NCBI RefSeq assembly: GCF_038024035.1
Contig: NZ_CP150664.1
Span: 1,984,001-2,048,000, forward strand
Source of the DNA: Polaribacter pacificus
GTDB taxonomy: Bacteria > Bacteroidota > Bacteroidia > Flavobacteriales > Flavobacteriaceae
Length of the DNA: 64,000 bases
Reading direction: 5' to 3'
Both the position numbers and the translations under genes were made by a program. This document shows positions 6,959 to 15,765 of this stretch, one piece after another; position 1 is the stretch's first letter; every line of letters begins with the position of its first letter. The notes beneath the pieces were generated by a model. The model was not told the origin of the DNA and ran no database searches. It worked only from the letters and a program-made list of their open reading frames with translations.

Positions 6959-8293
6959 ATGAAAACTAACATTGCCGTTATTTTAAGTCTTTTTGCTTTT
7001 TCATTCGCTAATTATGCACAAAAGCAGTGGACATTACAAGAAAGTGTTAATTATGCACTAGAGCATAATATAACTATCAAACAGAATCAATTAAATTTAG
7101 AATCTCTTAAAGAAGATGTCGTTGGCTCAAAATGGAGTTTTTACCCAAATTTAAATGCATCATCAGGAGCTAATCTAAATTTCGGATCTACTATTGATCC
7201 AGTTAGTAACGGTAGAATTTCTTCTACAAGCTTTAGTTCTTCTTATAATCTATCCAGTGGTATAACTGTGTTTAATGGATTCCGATTGCTAAACTCTTAC
7301 AAGCTTTCTCAATTGGGAGTAGAAGCAAGTAAGTTGGATTTGCAACAAATTAAAGACGATACCTCTTTAAATGTGGTAAACTCATATTTAAACATTTTGT
7401 TTGCGAAAGAAAATTTAGATGTTGCTAAGACTCAAGCAGAAATAAGTAAAAAACAAATTGAAGTAGTTACTAGTCAAGTTGATGCTGGAGCTAAACCTCA
7501 AGGTGAGTTGCTAAATGCAAAATCTACACATGCTAGTGATATTCAAAATGTGATTGCATCAGAAAACACTTTAAATTTAGCGCTATTGCAATTGGCTCAA
7601 TTGCTTCAGATAGATCCTAATAATTTTGATATTGCACCTATAGAGGTGGGAGCGCCTACTGCAGCTTTAATGTTTAACAGCCCAAATGACATTTATGCAA
7701 ACGCTGTTTTAAACCGACCAGAGATTATCAAAGAGAAGTACAATATCGAACGTTCTGAGTTAAACATTGAGATCGCAAAAAGTGGTTTTTTACCATCTGT
7801 ATCAGCAAGTGCTAGTGCCGGAACTAATTACAGTCATCGTTTTACCCTTTTTCAAGGGCAGCAAAACGATTTCTTTTTTAATCAACTAAATAACAATTTT
7901 GGTTATGGAATTGGACTTTCTGTAAATGTTCCAATTTTTAACAGATACCAAAACAAAGTAAATGTAAACAAAGCTAAAATCAACAAAGAGAAAAGTGAGC
8001 TTTCATTAGAAAGTGCTAAATTGAGTTTACAGCAGTCTATACAAAGAGCTTTTTTAGATGCTAAAGCAGCATTAAAAAGTTATGAAGCAGCTAAATCATC
8101 TTTAATTGCTCAAGAAGAAGCGTTTAAAAATGCACAAGAGCGATATAATTTTGGAGCAATGACTTTGTTTGATTTTGATCAGGTTCGCAACAGATATGTA
8201 AGCGCTGAATCAACGTTGATTAGAGAAAAATACAATTATGTATTTAAAACCAAAGTTCTTAAATTTTACAATGGAGAATCAGTTTTAGATTAA
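6959..8293 (+). CDS. TolC family outer-membrane efflux protein
   Basis: 444 residues with a signal peptide (cleavage near NYAQ). Long heptad-like helices and the two repeated OEP domains follow; W-T-L-Q-E-S-V-N-Y-A-L is the usual TolC-family start and LFDFDQVRNRYVSAES falls in the second repeat. It stands alone: no adaptor or pump gene is adjacent, so its partner must be elsewhere. A bidirectional terminator follows. The 231-nt gap upstream holds only weak promoter-like words (TACTTTTG at 6762-6769). Confidence 0.92.
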   Translation: MKTNIAVILSLFAFSFANYAQKQWTLQESVNYALEHNITIKQNQLNLESLKEDVVGSKWSFYPNLNASSGANLNFGSTIDPVSNGRISSTSFSSSYNLSSGITVFNGFRLLNSYKLSQLGVEASKLDLQQIKDDTSLNVVNSYLNILFAKENLDVAKTQAEISKKQIEVVTSQVDAGAKPQGELLNAKSTHASDIQNVIASENTLNLALLQLAQLLQIDPNNFDIAPIEVGAPTAALMFNSPNDIYANAVLNRPEIIKEKYNIERSELNIEIAKSGFLPSVSASASAGTNYSHRFTLFQGQQNDFFFNQLNNNFGYGIGLSVNVPIFNRYQNKVNVNKAKINKEKSELSLESAKLSLQQSIQRAFLDAKAALKSYEAAKSSLIAQEEAFKNAQERYNFGAMTLFDFDQVRNRYVSAESTLIREKYNYVFKTKVLKFYNGESVLD

Positions 8294-8316
8294 TCTGAAG
8301 CAACATCATATATTAT

Positions 8317-8351
8317 AAAAAAACCTTGAGTTACAAACTCAAGGTTTTTTT
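8317..8351. terminator. Bidirectional terminator between tolC and the serine hydrolase gene
   Basis: CCTTGAGT (8324-8331), loop TACAA, ACTCAAGG (8337-8344), flanked by A7 on the left and T7 on the right, serving both convergent genes. Confidence 0.9.
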
Positions 8352-9558
8352 ATGGCTTAATTTGATTGCTGTTTAAGTTTTCTAAGACCAGGTCTTTTAT
8401 CTTTTTATCTAAGTATGAAATAGCACTGTAGCTGGTGTGCTCTAAAATAATTACCACCAAATCATCTTCTGGGTATTGAGTAATCCCTGTGCTAAAGCCA
8501 TTCCATTTTCCGTAGTGATAGATTATTTTTTGGTCATTTTTTTCATCAATACGGAATCCAAAACCATAAGGGATTTTTTTCCCGTACTTGGTTTCTCCTT
8601 TGGTATACATTAAATCCAAAGATTCTTTTGAGATAATAGCTCCTTGATTAAGTGCCAATATCCATTTTAAAAGGTCTTCAGTGGTCGCATAGATGTTTTT
8701 ATCACCTACAACAGCATCATTTACCGTTCCATTTATTTTAAGGTGTCTCCAGCCTTTATACAAACGATACCCGGTTAATTGATTAGATCTTATAGAATCA
8801 TTTTCAAAACTATACACAAAAGACTTGGACATTTGTAAGGGGTCAAAAATACTGGATTTGATAAAGTTGGCAAAAGGCAGATCTGTCACTTTTTCTATTA
8901 TGGAAGCCAAAACAAAATAACCGGTATTTGAATAATCAAATCGTCGACCTGGAGAAAAATATTTAGTAGCTAAGCTGGTCTCAAGCAGCTGCATCATTTC
9001 TAAGTTGGTGGGTGCTTTTTCTTTTTCCCATTCATGTTCTGCTACCCAAAAATATTTAGGAAGTCCAGCAGTGTGGTTTAATAAGTTTTTAATGGTTATC
9101 TGTTTGAAAGGAAAATTGGGAAAGTATTTGGTAACAGTATCGTTTAGTTGTAGTTGATTACGCTCTTTTAAAATCATGATTGCAGCTGCAGTAAACTGTT
9201 TGCTTACAGACGCCAATTGAAAAGCAGAATTTTCTGTTAAGGGTTTCTTTTTTTGAAAATCAGCAAAACCTATTTGGTTTTGATAGGCTAATTTTCCATT
9301 TTTTGCAACTAAGATAGATCCATGAAAATCATTTCTCTTGTTTATTCTCTTAAGTAATGAGTCTAACTTGTGTTTTAGCTTAGCAGTTTCACTTCTAGAA
9401 AATCTTTCGATGCGGAATACCTTTTCTTCTACGACGGAGTCTTTTTTTTCTTCTTTTATTACCACATCATTTAGAGACGCCGCTGGAGTTCCTTTAAGCA
9501 TAAAAAAGCTAAAAAGGAGCAAGCAGAAACCAAAAAAGTATTTAATAATATTTTTCAA
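8350..9558 (-). CDS. Serine hydrolase, beta-lactamase (class C / penicillin-binding) fold
   Basis: 402 residues. Active-site motifs of the beta-lactamase family are present: S-V-S-K (117-120), Y-S-N (209-211) and H-Y-G (348-350) in place of K-T-G. The N-terminus is hydrophobic (about 4-22), a signal or anchor; a short charged linker follows. No ATG precedes this sequence in frame, so a TTG start at 9558 is used; an ATG 19 codons inside would remove the signal. The protein is probably an exported esterase, peptidase or PBP-like enzyme; sequence alone does not show antibiotic hydrolysis. Confidence 0.88.
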   Translation of the reverse strand: MKNIIKYFFGFCLLLFSFFMLKGTPAASLNDVVIKEEKKDSVVEEKVFRIERFSRSETAKLKHKLDSLLKRINKRNDFHGSILVAKNGKLAYQNQIGFADFQKKKPLTENSAFQLASVSKQFTAAAIMILKERNQLQLNDTVTKYFPNFPFKQITIKNLLNHTAGLPKYFWVAEHEWEKEKAPTNLEMMQLLETSLATKYFSPGRRFDYSNTGYFVLASIIEKVTDLPFANFIKSSIFDPLQMSKSFVYSFENDSIRSNQLTGYRLYKGWRHLKINGTVNDAVVGDKNIYATTEDLLKWILALNQGAIISKESLDLMYTKGETKYGKKIPYGFGFRIDEKNDQKIIYHYGKWNGFSTGITQYPEDDLVVIILEHTSYSAISYLDKKIKDLVLENLNSNQIKP

Positions 9559-9674
9559 AATGGGTTTTCGAAATCAGAATATGGTCTTAAAAGTATAAAG
9601 ACTTTTTCAATTATCATAACCTTTTCTTTACAGGACTTGTAATCGAATCATTATGTTCTTTTTAATACATACTG

Positions 9675-9682
9675 TATCTTTG
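9675..9682 (+). promoter_or_regulatory. -7 box of tsaB
   Basis: TATCTTTG, 14 nt before the TTG start of tsaB. It leaves only a very short leader and supports the start at 9697. Confidence 0.5.
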
Positions 9683-9696
9683 CAAAAAAGAATCCA

Positions 9697-10374
9697 TTGG
9701 CCTATATCTTAAACATAGAAACAGCGACTAAAAACTGCTCGGTAAGCCTTGCTTTTGAAGGAAAATCACTCGCAATTAAAGAAATGAATAATGGCGGGTA
9801 TTCACATGCAGAACTTCTACATAAATTTATAGAAGAAGTTTTAGAAGAAGCAGGGAAAACTATTGATCAAGTTCAGGCCGTTGCTGTAAGTAAAGGGCCT
9901 GGCTCATACACTGGTCTGAGAATTGGTGTTTCAGCAGCCAAAGGGTTGTGCTTTTCGCAGGATATTCCATTAATTTCTATAGAAACGCTAAGTTCATTGG
10001 CTAGTACTATTACTTTAGATGAAGGTGTCATTGTTCCGATGCTGGACGCTCGAAGAATGGAGGTATATTCTGCCGTATTTTCTTCTAATTACTCACAAGT
10101 TAGAGCTACTGAGGCGCAAATTATCGATGAAAATTCTTTTGAGGATTATTTTGAAAAAGGGAAGGTCTATTTTTTAGGTGATGGAGCGGCAAAATGTAAG
10201 GACTTACTTACTCATAAGAATGCAGTATATCTAGAGGACAAGTTTCCGTCAGCTAAAGAGATGTGTTCTTTATCATATGCTAAATATCAAAATAATGATT
10301 TTGAAGATGTTGCTTATTTTGAACCTTTTTACTTAAAAGATTTTGTTGCAGTTCCTCAAAAAAAGAAATTATAA
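9697..10374 (+). CDS. tsaB: tRNA threonylcarbamoyladenosine biosynthesis protein TsaB
   Basis: 225 residues of the ASKHA (actin-like ATPase) fold: ILNIETATKNCSVSL at the start and SKGPGSYTGLRIGVSAAKGLC in the middle are the TsaB signatures. TsaB is the dimerisation partner of TsaD for making t6A37 in ANN-decoding tRNAs. The start is TTG: the conserved N-terminal strand begins at once and a TATCTTTG promoter box lies 14 nt upstream. The gene ends 6 nt inside the convergent gene on the other strand. Confidence 0.95.
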   Translation: MAYILNIETATKNCSVSLAFEGKSLAIKEMNNGGYSHAELLHKFIEEVLEEAGKTIDQVQAVAVSKGPGSYTGLRIGVSAAKGLCFSQDIPLISIETLSSLASTITLDEGVIVPMLDARRMEVYSAVFSSNYSQVRATEAQIIDENSFEDYFEKGKVYFLGDGAAKCKDLLTHKNAVYLEDKFPSAKEMCSLSYAKYQNNDFEDVAYFEPFYLKDFVAVPQKKKL

Positions 10375-11046
10375 TTGATTGTAAAAGCTTAATATTCTAA
10401 GCAGATCTCTTTCTTTTTTGATGTTTAATTTTTCTTTTTTAATATAGCTGTCTACGTCTTTAGCAGCATCGCCAAATAGCTTGATAAAATCTTTTTTTCT
10501 TCTGGGAACTTCTTGAGCAAGATCACTGCCATCAAAATTAATAAAGAAAGCATCTGATTCTCTCTTAAATTTTGCAGGAGTGTAAGTGCTATAACCAGTT
10601 TTTGGTTTAACAGCCTCTGTTTTACTAACCTCTTCTCTAATTAACAAGTTTGATTTTTGATTGATGGTAAGCAGTCTAAAAAAACCATAAACGACTTCTT
10701 TCTTTTTTCGAAATTGAAAGGCCTTATAAAGTTTAGAAGAACCTAATAATTGCACTTCATATGGGTACTCTTTAGAAGGTAAAAAATATTGAACCTTTCC
10801 ATTTCTAAGCACCTCCATATAATCGCCATACCCATTGTATTTAATAGAAAGTATTACGTCTTTAAAATTAGAAATACTACCTCTTTCATAATCGTCCTGA
10901 ATATAGGGAGACCCTTTGATCGTGGTGTCGTAATTAGCAAAAGTTTTGATCGAGTTGGTGTTGGTCAAATGATTAAAATTGTCAATATCTTGACCCATTA
11001 ATAATCCAACCTGAAACAGTACAAAGAGCTTAATTATAGTTTTCAT
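10369..11046 (-). CDS. Secreted protein of unknown function
   Basis: 225 residues with a signal peptide (MKTIIKLFVLFQVGLLMGQ). The mature part is rich in lysine, aromatic residues and beta-strand patterns and has no cysteine or recognisable catalytic motif. It overlaps the 3' end of tsaB tail to tail by 6 nt. I recognise no family; it looks like a typical flavobacterial periplasmic or surface hypothetical. Confidence 0.7.
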   Translation of the reverse strand: MKTIIKLFVLFQVGLLMGQDIDNFNHLTNTNSIKTFANYDTTIKGSPYIQDDYERGSISNFKDVILSIKYNGYGDYMEVLRNGKVQYFLPSKEYPYEVQLLGSSKLYKAFQFRKKKEVVYGFFRLLTINQKSNLLIREEVSKTEAVKPKTGYSTYTPAKFKRESDAFFINFDGSDLAQEVPRRKKDFIKLFGDAAKDVDSYIKKEKLNIKKERDLLRILSFYNQL

Positions 11047-11116
11047 CAGTGTTCTTTTTTGTTAAATATACTCAAAAATAATGCCGAAACCTAAAAGGCA
11101 AAGGGCCTAACCAAGA

Positions 11117-11917
11117 CTATTTCCTAATCTCAACTTGATGAGGATACGGAATTTCAATGCCTGCTTTATCTAGTGCTTCTTTTGTTTGTTCAAGTACTTC
11201 TGTATATACCGTCCAATAATTTGCTGTTTTGGTCCAAGAACGCACAGCAAAGTTAATTGAGCTATCAGCCAATTCAGTAAGGATAATTACAGGAGCTGGG
11301 TCTTTTAAAATTAATGGGTGATTGTTAACGATTGCTGCAAAAACTGCTTTGGTTTCTTTAATATCGGCATCGTAAGACACTCCAAATTTAAGATCAACAC
11401 GTCTTTTTTCTTCTGTTGAATAATTTACAATACTACTGTTTGATAAAGCACCATTCGGGATGATCACTTCTTTATTGTCTACCGTGTTTAGCTTAGTAGT
11501 AAAAATTTCTATGCTCTTAACAACTCCTTCTTCTCCTTGAGCTTTGATATAATCACCAATTTTAAAAGGTTTAAAGATCATGATTAATGCACCTCCAGCA
11601 AAGTTAGCTAATGAGCCTTGTAAAGCCAAGCCTACTGCCAAACCAGCAGCACCAATGATAGCCACAAAAGAAGTTGTAGGAACACCTAGTTTTGTAATAA
11701 CAGTTATAATCAATAAAGCCTTTAAAATCCAACCTAACAAATCACTTAAAAACTTTTTTAAGGTCACATCCACATTGGCTTTTGTCATTAATTTTTTTGA
11801 CAAACGGATAATGAGATTAATAAAGAAAAGGCCAAACAGTAAAATAGCCAAGGCCATAATGACATCTGGTGCGTATTTAACTAAAAGTTCTGTTGCTTTG
11901 TCTAGGTATTTGTTCAT
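11117..11917 (-). CDS. Small-conductance mechanosensitive channel (MscS family)
   Basis: 266 residues. Three N-terminal hydrophobic segments; the pore-lining third one is glycine/alanine-rich (GAAGLAVGLALQGSLANFAGG), followed by FKIGDYIKAQGEEGVV and the beta-domain sequence IIPNGALSNSSIVNYS. All are hallmarks of MscS. The length matches the minimal MscS architecture. It releases solutes on hypo-osmotic shock. It is last in a three-gene minus-strand unit with the DUF255 and DUF1304 genes (gap 10 nt). Confidence 0.95.
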   Translation of the reverse strand: MNKYLDKATELLVKYAPDVIMALAILLFGLFFINLIIRLSKKLMTKANVDVTLKKFLSDLLGWILKALLIITVITKLGVPTTSFVAIIGAAGLAVGLALQGSLANFAGGALIMIFKPFKIGDYIKAQGEEGVVKSIEIFTTKLNTVDNKEVIIPNGALSNSSIVNYSTEEKRRVDLKFGVSYDADIKETKAVFAAIVNNHPLILKDPAPVIILTELADSSINFAVRSWTKTANYWTVYTEVLEQTKEALDKAGIEIPYPHQVEIRK

Positions 11918-11927
11918 ATAGCTTGTT

Positions 11928-12284
11928 TTAAATAAAATAATAAATAATTACTGCAAAAATAGCGGGAATAGATTGAAAATAAAAGAGACGTATCTTTTTT
12001 GTTGAGTAGGCGCCGTAGATTCCTGCAACAATTACACAATATAAAAAGAACAGGCTGTTGTCTGTGTTGTTAGAAATAACAGACCAAAGCAAACCAGCAC
12101 TTAAAAACCCATTGTACAAGCCTTGATTGGCGGCTAATACTTTAGTCTCTTGGGCAAAGGCCTTGTCTTTAAGTCCAAAAGCTTTGATTCCTTTAGGTTG
12201 GGTCCAGAAAAACATCTCGAGCACCAAAAAGTATAAATGTTCAAGAGCAACAAAGAGTACTAAAATGCTAAATAAAAGGCTCAT
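11928..12284 (-). CDS. DUF1304 membrane protein
   Basis: 118 residues with four hydrophobic segments. HLYFLVLEMFFW near the start and NQGLYNGFLSAGL in the middle match the DUF1304 family, whose function is unknown. It lies 3 nt after the DUF255 gene, so the two are cotranscribed. Confidence 0.88.
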   Translation of the reverse strand: MSLLFSILVLFVALEHLYFLVLEMFFWTQPKGIKAFGLKDKAFAQETKVLAANQGLYNGFLSAGLLWSVISNNTDNSLFFLYCVIVAGIYGAYSTKKIRLFYFQSIPAIFAVIIYYFI

Positions 12285-12287
12285 ATC

Positions 12288-14330
12288 TTATGCTTTTTTA
12301 AGTTGTTCAAAAACCTTGTCTAAAGAATCTGTAGGCAAAGAACAACGGTTGTTTTGACATAGGTAAATATAAGTTTTATCTGCTACATATCTATTTTTTA
12401 GCAAGTCTAATTGGCTTTTAATACGACTGGCACAAACCAGTTTGTTTGGAATATACTCCTTCTGAAGTTTTCTTAATTCTTGCTCAGCGTGATCTCCACT
12501 GATTGCAATTTCAAAATAATCACCTGTAAAATTAGCATATAAATCTAACCAGTTAGAATAACCAGAGCCATAATTTTCTATAGATTTTGTCATGGTGTGT
12601 AGCATCTGCTGACTGACTTTTAAATAATAAGCGTTGCTAAAATAATGGCTTAAAACAAAGAGGTTTTTAGCCATAATAGAATTTGAAGAAGGAAGAACAT
12701 TGTCTTCCGTTTCAAAATTTTTGGCAATTAAAGGCTCTTGTTGGGTAGAGGTAAAATAAAACATTTGAGAGTCTTGATCATAAAACTGGTCAAAACATAC
12801 ATCTGTTAGATTTTTTGACAGCCAGAGCCATTGCTCATCAAGACTAACTTGATATAAGCAAATATAAGCCTCTATGAGTGTTGCATAATCTTCTAAAAAA
12901 GCTGTAATACTTGCTTTTTCACCTTTGTAATTTCGATACAAAGTGCCATCTTCTTTGATCATTTTTAGCTGTATAAAGCGCGCGTTTTGAAGAGCAATTT
13001 CTAAATAATGTGGATCCTCCAGGGCTTTATATGCATCTAAATATCCCTTTAACATAAGTGCATTCCACGAACATAAAATTTTATCATCCAGTCGAGGAGC
13101 AGATCTTAAATTTCTTCTCTCTAGGAGAATTTTTTTCCATTTTTTTACGCTGTGCTTTAACTGAGCTATAGAAATATCGTGTGCTTTTGAAAAGGCATCG
13201 TCAGAAAGCGTTCTAATCAGATGGTAGTTGTTTTCTTCCCAATATCCGTAGCTATTTACATTGTAATAGGCCGCAAAAAGAATATAGTCTTCTTGTAAAC
13301 ATTCCTGAAGCTCTTTTGTAGTCCATACATAATAAGCACCCTCTTTTAGTTGGTTGCCTTGTGTTAAGCTATCTGCATCTAAGGAGGCATAAAAACCTCC
13401 GTTGTCATCTAAAAGTTCTCTTTCTACAAATTCTAAAGTGCTGATAATGGTCTCTTTGTAAAGCTCTTCTTTGCTAGCAAGATAGGCATCGGCATACAAG
13501 CTTACCAATTGACCGTTGTCATAAAGCATTTTTTCAAAATGAGGAATATGCCATTTTGCATCAACCGAGTACCGAGAAAAACCACCACCAACTTGATCAA
13601 AAAGCCCGCCAAAAGCCATTTGAGTTAAGGTTGTATGGACATAATTACCAATATTTTTGTCTTGAAATTGATAGGCATATCTTAGTAAAAAATGATAATT
13701 ATTTGGCATCGGAAATTTAGGTGCTTTTAGGTAGCCCCCTAAATCTTCATCAAAATACAAGCTCCACTTTTTAACCGTACGCTCTAAGAACTCTGTGTTA
13801 AAATCTATAGCATCATCGTTGCTCTGAACCAAGTTTGTTTGATGAATGCCTTCTGTTAATTTTTCTGCATACTCAAGAACTTTTTCTGGGTCATTTAAAT
13901 ACAATTCTCCAATTTGAGTCAAAGTAGTTTTCCATTCTTCGGGTTTAAAATAGATGCCACCCCACACAGGTTTTCCATTAGGTAGGGCAATGCAGTTTAA
14001 AGGCCAACCACCATTCCCAGTCATTAATTGTACCGCAGTCATATAGAGTTGATCAACATCAGGTCGTTCTTCACGATCAACTTTAATATTGATAAAATAA
14101 TGATTCATTATTGCAGCAACAGTTTCATCTTCAAAACTTTCGTGCTCCATTACATGGCACCAGTGACAAGCGGCATAGCCTATAGAAATTAAAAGTAGTT
14201 TTTTCTCTTTTCTCGCTAAGGCCAGCGTAGCTTCATTCCAAGGGTGCCAGTTTACAGGATTGTGAGCATGCTGCAAGAGATAAGGACTGGTTTCATTGAT
14301 AAGTTTGTTGGTGTGCTGATGCTGGGTCAT
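12288..14330 (-). CDS. DUF255 thioredoxin-domain protein (YyaL/SPATA20 family)
   Basis: About 680 residues. The N-terminal thioredoxin-like domain begins [19 protein letters not shown] and contains [14 protein letters not shown] (the family's CxxC-like pair); a long alpha/alpha-toroid domain resembling N-acyl-glucosamine epimerases follows. The biochemical role of the family is unsettled. I chose the ATG at 14330 over the upstream in-frame codon at 14384, because homology starts there and a promoter (TATCTTTG) lies just 12 nt upstream. It heads an operon with DUF1304 and mscS. Confidence 0.93.
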   Translation of the reverse strand: MTQHQHTNKLINETSPYLLQHAHNPVNWHPWNEATLALARKEKKLLLISIGYAACHWCHVMEHESFEDETVAAIMNHYFINIKVDREERPDVDQLYMTAVQLMTGNGGWPLNCIALPNGKPVWGGIYFKPEEWKTTLTQIGELYLNDPEKVLEYAEKLTEGIHQTNLVQSNDDAIDFNTEFLERTVKKWSLYFDEDLGGYLKAPKFPMPNNYHFLLRYAYQFQDKNIGNYVHTTLTQMAFGGLFDQVGGGFSRYSVDAKWHIPHFEKMLYDNGQLVSLYADAYLASKEELYKETIISTLEFVERELLDDNGGFYASLDADSLTQGNQLKEGAYYVWTTKELQECLQEDYILFAAYYNVNSYGYWEENNYHLIRTLSDDAFSKAHDISIAQLKHSVKKWKKILLERRNLRSAPRLDDKILCSWNALMLKGYLDAYKALEDPHYLEIALQNARFIQLKMIKEDGTLYRNYKGEKASITAFLEDYATLIEAYICLYQVSLDEQWLWLSKNLTDVCFDQFYDQDSQMFYFTSTQQEPLIAKNFETEDNVLPSSNSIMAKNLFVLSHYFSNAYYLKVSQQMLHTMTKSIENYGSGYSNWLDLYANFTGDYFEIAISGDHAEQELRKLQKEYIPNKLVCASRIKSQLDLLKNRYVADKTYIYLCQNNRCSLPTDSLDKVFEQLKKA

Positions 14331-14342
14331 GCCTTTTTTTCT

Positions 14343-14376
14343 CAAAGATAAAAAAAGCGATTTGATGGTTGTCAAA
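14343..14376 (-). promoter_or_regulatory. Promoter of the DUF255 operon, overlapping a terminator
   Basis: On the minus strand, TTTG (14376-14373), 22 nt, TATCTTTG (14350-14343). The -33 box lies inside the upstream gene's terminator stem. Confidence 0.55.
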
Positions 14377-14381
14377 TCGCT
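14350..14381 (-). terminator. Intrinsic terminator of the phosphate porin gene
   Basis: AGCGATTTGA (14381-14372 on the minus strand), loop CAACCA, TCAAATCGCT (14365-14356), then a T-run ending at the next promoter's -7 box. Confidence 0.85.
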
Positions 14382-14404
14382 CATATAAAAAAATGTTGCT
14401 AAAT

Positions 14405-15628
14405 TTAGAAATCTATCTGAAAGCGAAGCTGAAATATATTAGCCTTTCCTTTTCCACTGATATCTGCAAATACGTTGTTTGCCATTAGCCTGGTAGCAGG
14501 GTTTAAATACCAATTGACCCCGATCGTTATATCGTGTTGCTCACCACCAAAAATATCTTGATCGTTTAAATCAGATGAAGAATACCTTAAAGCAAGCTCT
14601 AGAGCGCCAGGACCACTTTTACCATAGTTTTTATTTGGGCTGATTCTATCCATTCCATCATATGAGTTTTTTAATCGCTTAGATTCGCCAGTTACGTAAT
14701 AACTAACTTGGCCATAATAGGTTGCAAAACCATATGTATCAGTTGGATTGCTAATTCCGGTGTTAATGGTTGTGCTTAAGTATTCAGATTGAAAACTAAA
14801 AGAATTATTGATATAAAGTAGCTCCAAATTAATCAAGTTCAAATTTCGAACACTGCTAATTGGACCAGTAAAAATGTATTTTAAGCGGCTCAAATGCGCC
14901 TCAGGTCTCGATTCAATTCTGTAGGTTTTAGAACTTGGTTTTCTGTAGCTGTATGCAGTTGCCACTTGTAGTATTTTCCGTTCTTTTTTATTGTCTATTA
15001 GCAGGCCAGAAACTCTAGCAGTAATTGCGTATCCTCCGTTTGCTGCTTTATCATCAGATGAGTTATCCTCGTTAAAAAAGTATCCAGCCTGAACTGAAAG
15101 TCTTTTCTTGTAGAAGTCATTCATAACTAAGATTCCATTATTTCTTTGTTGAACAAAATCATCAGAAAAAGGCCTTTCCATAAAGCTTAAATATTTACTA
15201 CTTGAAAGTGCTTCTAAACTAAAAGGTTCTTTAAGATGACCTGCTCGGACAGTTCCCAAATAAGGGATGTCATTGACTGAGATATAAGCATCTTTTACTG
15301 TGGTTAAGTTTCCAGAAAAATCAATAGAAAATTTAAAGTCTACATTTCCGTAAAGGGTCCCAGAAGTAAAAATCCGTGCTCTACGCAATTCTGTCCCAGA
15401 GGTTGTTGTTAAAGGATTGAAGTTAATATCTAGGTTTTTATCTTGCGAAAAGAAGGCATGATCAACCATTATTCTACCACCAAATTTCATTTTAAATTGC
15501 TTATCTAAGCTCTCTACTTTTAAACCTTTATCCCATTTAATTGTAAATGGATTTTCTTGTTGTTGTGCAAAAATTACAGATGTACTTAACAGAATAATGA
15601 TAAAAAGATAATTTTTAAATAACGCCAT
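14405..15628 (-). CDS. Phosphate-selective porin O/P family outer-membrane protein
   Basis: About 407 residues: signal peptide ([22 protein letters not shown]), then a beta-barrel with the porin O/P opening [13 protein letters not shown] and [23 protein letters not shown], ending in an aromatic (RFQIDF). The ATG at 15628 is preferred; an in-frame TTG at 15652 would fall inside the probable promoter. It is divergent from the PiT phosphate transporter gene, which supports a role in phosphate or anion uptake across the outer membrane. Confidence 0.9.
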   Translation of the reverse strand: MALFKNYLFIIILLSTSVIFAQQQENPFTIKWDKGLKVESLDKQFKMKFGGRIMVDHAFFSQDKNLDINFNPLTTTSGTELRRARIFTSGTLYGNVDFKFSIDFSGNLTTVKDAYISVNDIPYLGTVRAGHLKEPFSLEALSSSKYLSFMERPFSDDFVQQRNNGILVMNDFYKKRLSVQAGYFFNEDNSSDDKAANGGYAITARVSGLLIDNKKERKILQVATAYSYRKPSSKTYRIESRPEAHLSRLKYIFTGPISSVRNLNLINLELLYINNSFSFQSEYLSTTINTGISNPTDTYGFATYYGQVSYYVTGESKRLKNSYDGMDRISPNKNYGKSGPGALELALRYSSSDLNDQDIFGGEQHDITIGVNWYLNPATRLMANNVFADISGKGKANIFQLRFQIDF

Positions 15629-15696
15629 TTTCACTTTTTTTATAAAAAGCAAAGATTATAAATTACTTAGCGATATAACTTCAACTTTTCTATTTG

Positions 15697-15706
15697 TTAA
15701 CGTTAA
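15697..15706. promoter_or_regulatory. Palindrome between the divergent phosphate genes
   Basis: TTAACGTTAA is a perfect 10-bp palindrome midway in the 137-bp gap between porin and PiT starts. Possible operator for a shared regulator. It has no similarity I can see to the enterobacterial pho box. Confidence 0.3.
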
Positions 15707-15712
15707 AATAAC

Positions 15713-15741
15713 ATTGACATTCAACACAGTTCCTAATTTTG
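15713..15741 (+). promoter_or_regulatory. Promoter of the PiT transporter gene
   Basis: ATTG (15713-15716), 17 nt, TAATTTTG (15734-15741). It overlaps the in-frame TTG at 15739, which shows that translation starts at the ATG at 15766. Confidence 0.6.
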
Positions 15742-15765
15742 CATAACTTAAATTTAGAAATTATA

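Noticed and set aside
8350..9558. Antibiotic-resistance beta-lactamase
   Set aside because: SxxK, YSN and HYG fit the broad serine hydrolase family; nothing shows beta-lactam hydrolysis, so only the fold is called.
15697..15741. Canonical pho box between porin and PiT
   Set aside because: No tandem repeats similar to the known enterobacterial pho box; only a short palindrome is seen.
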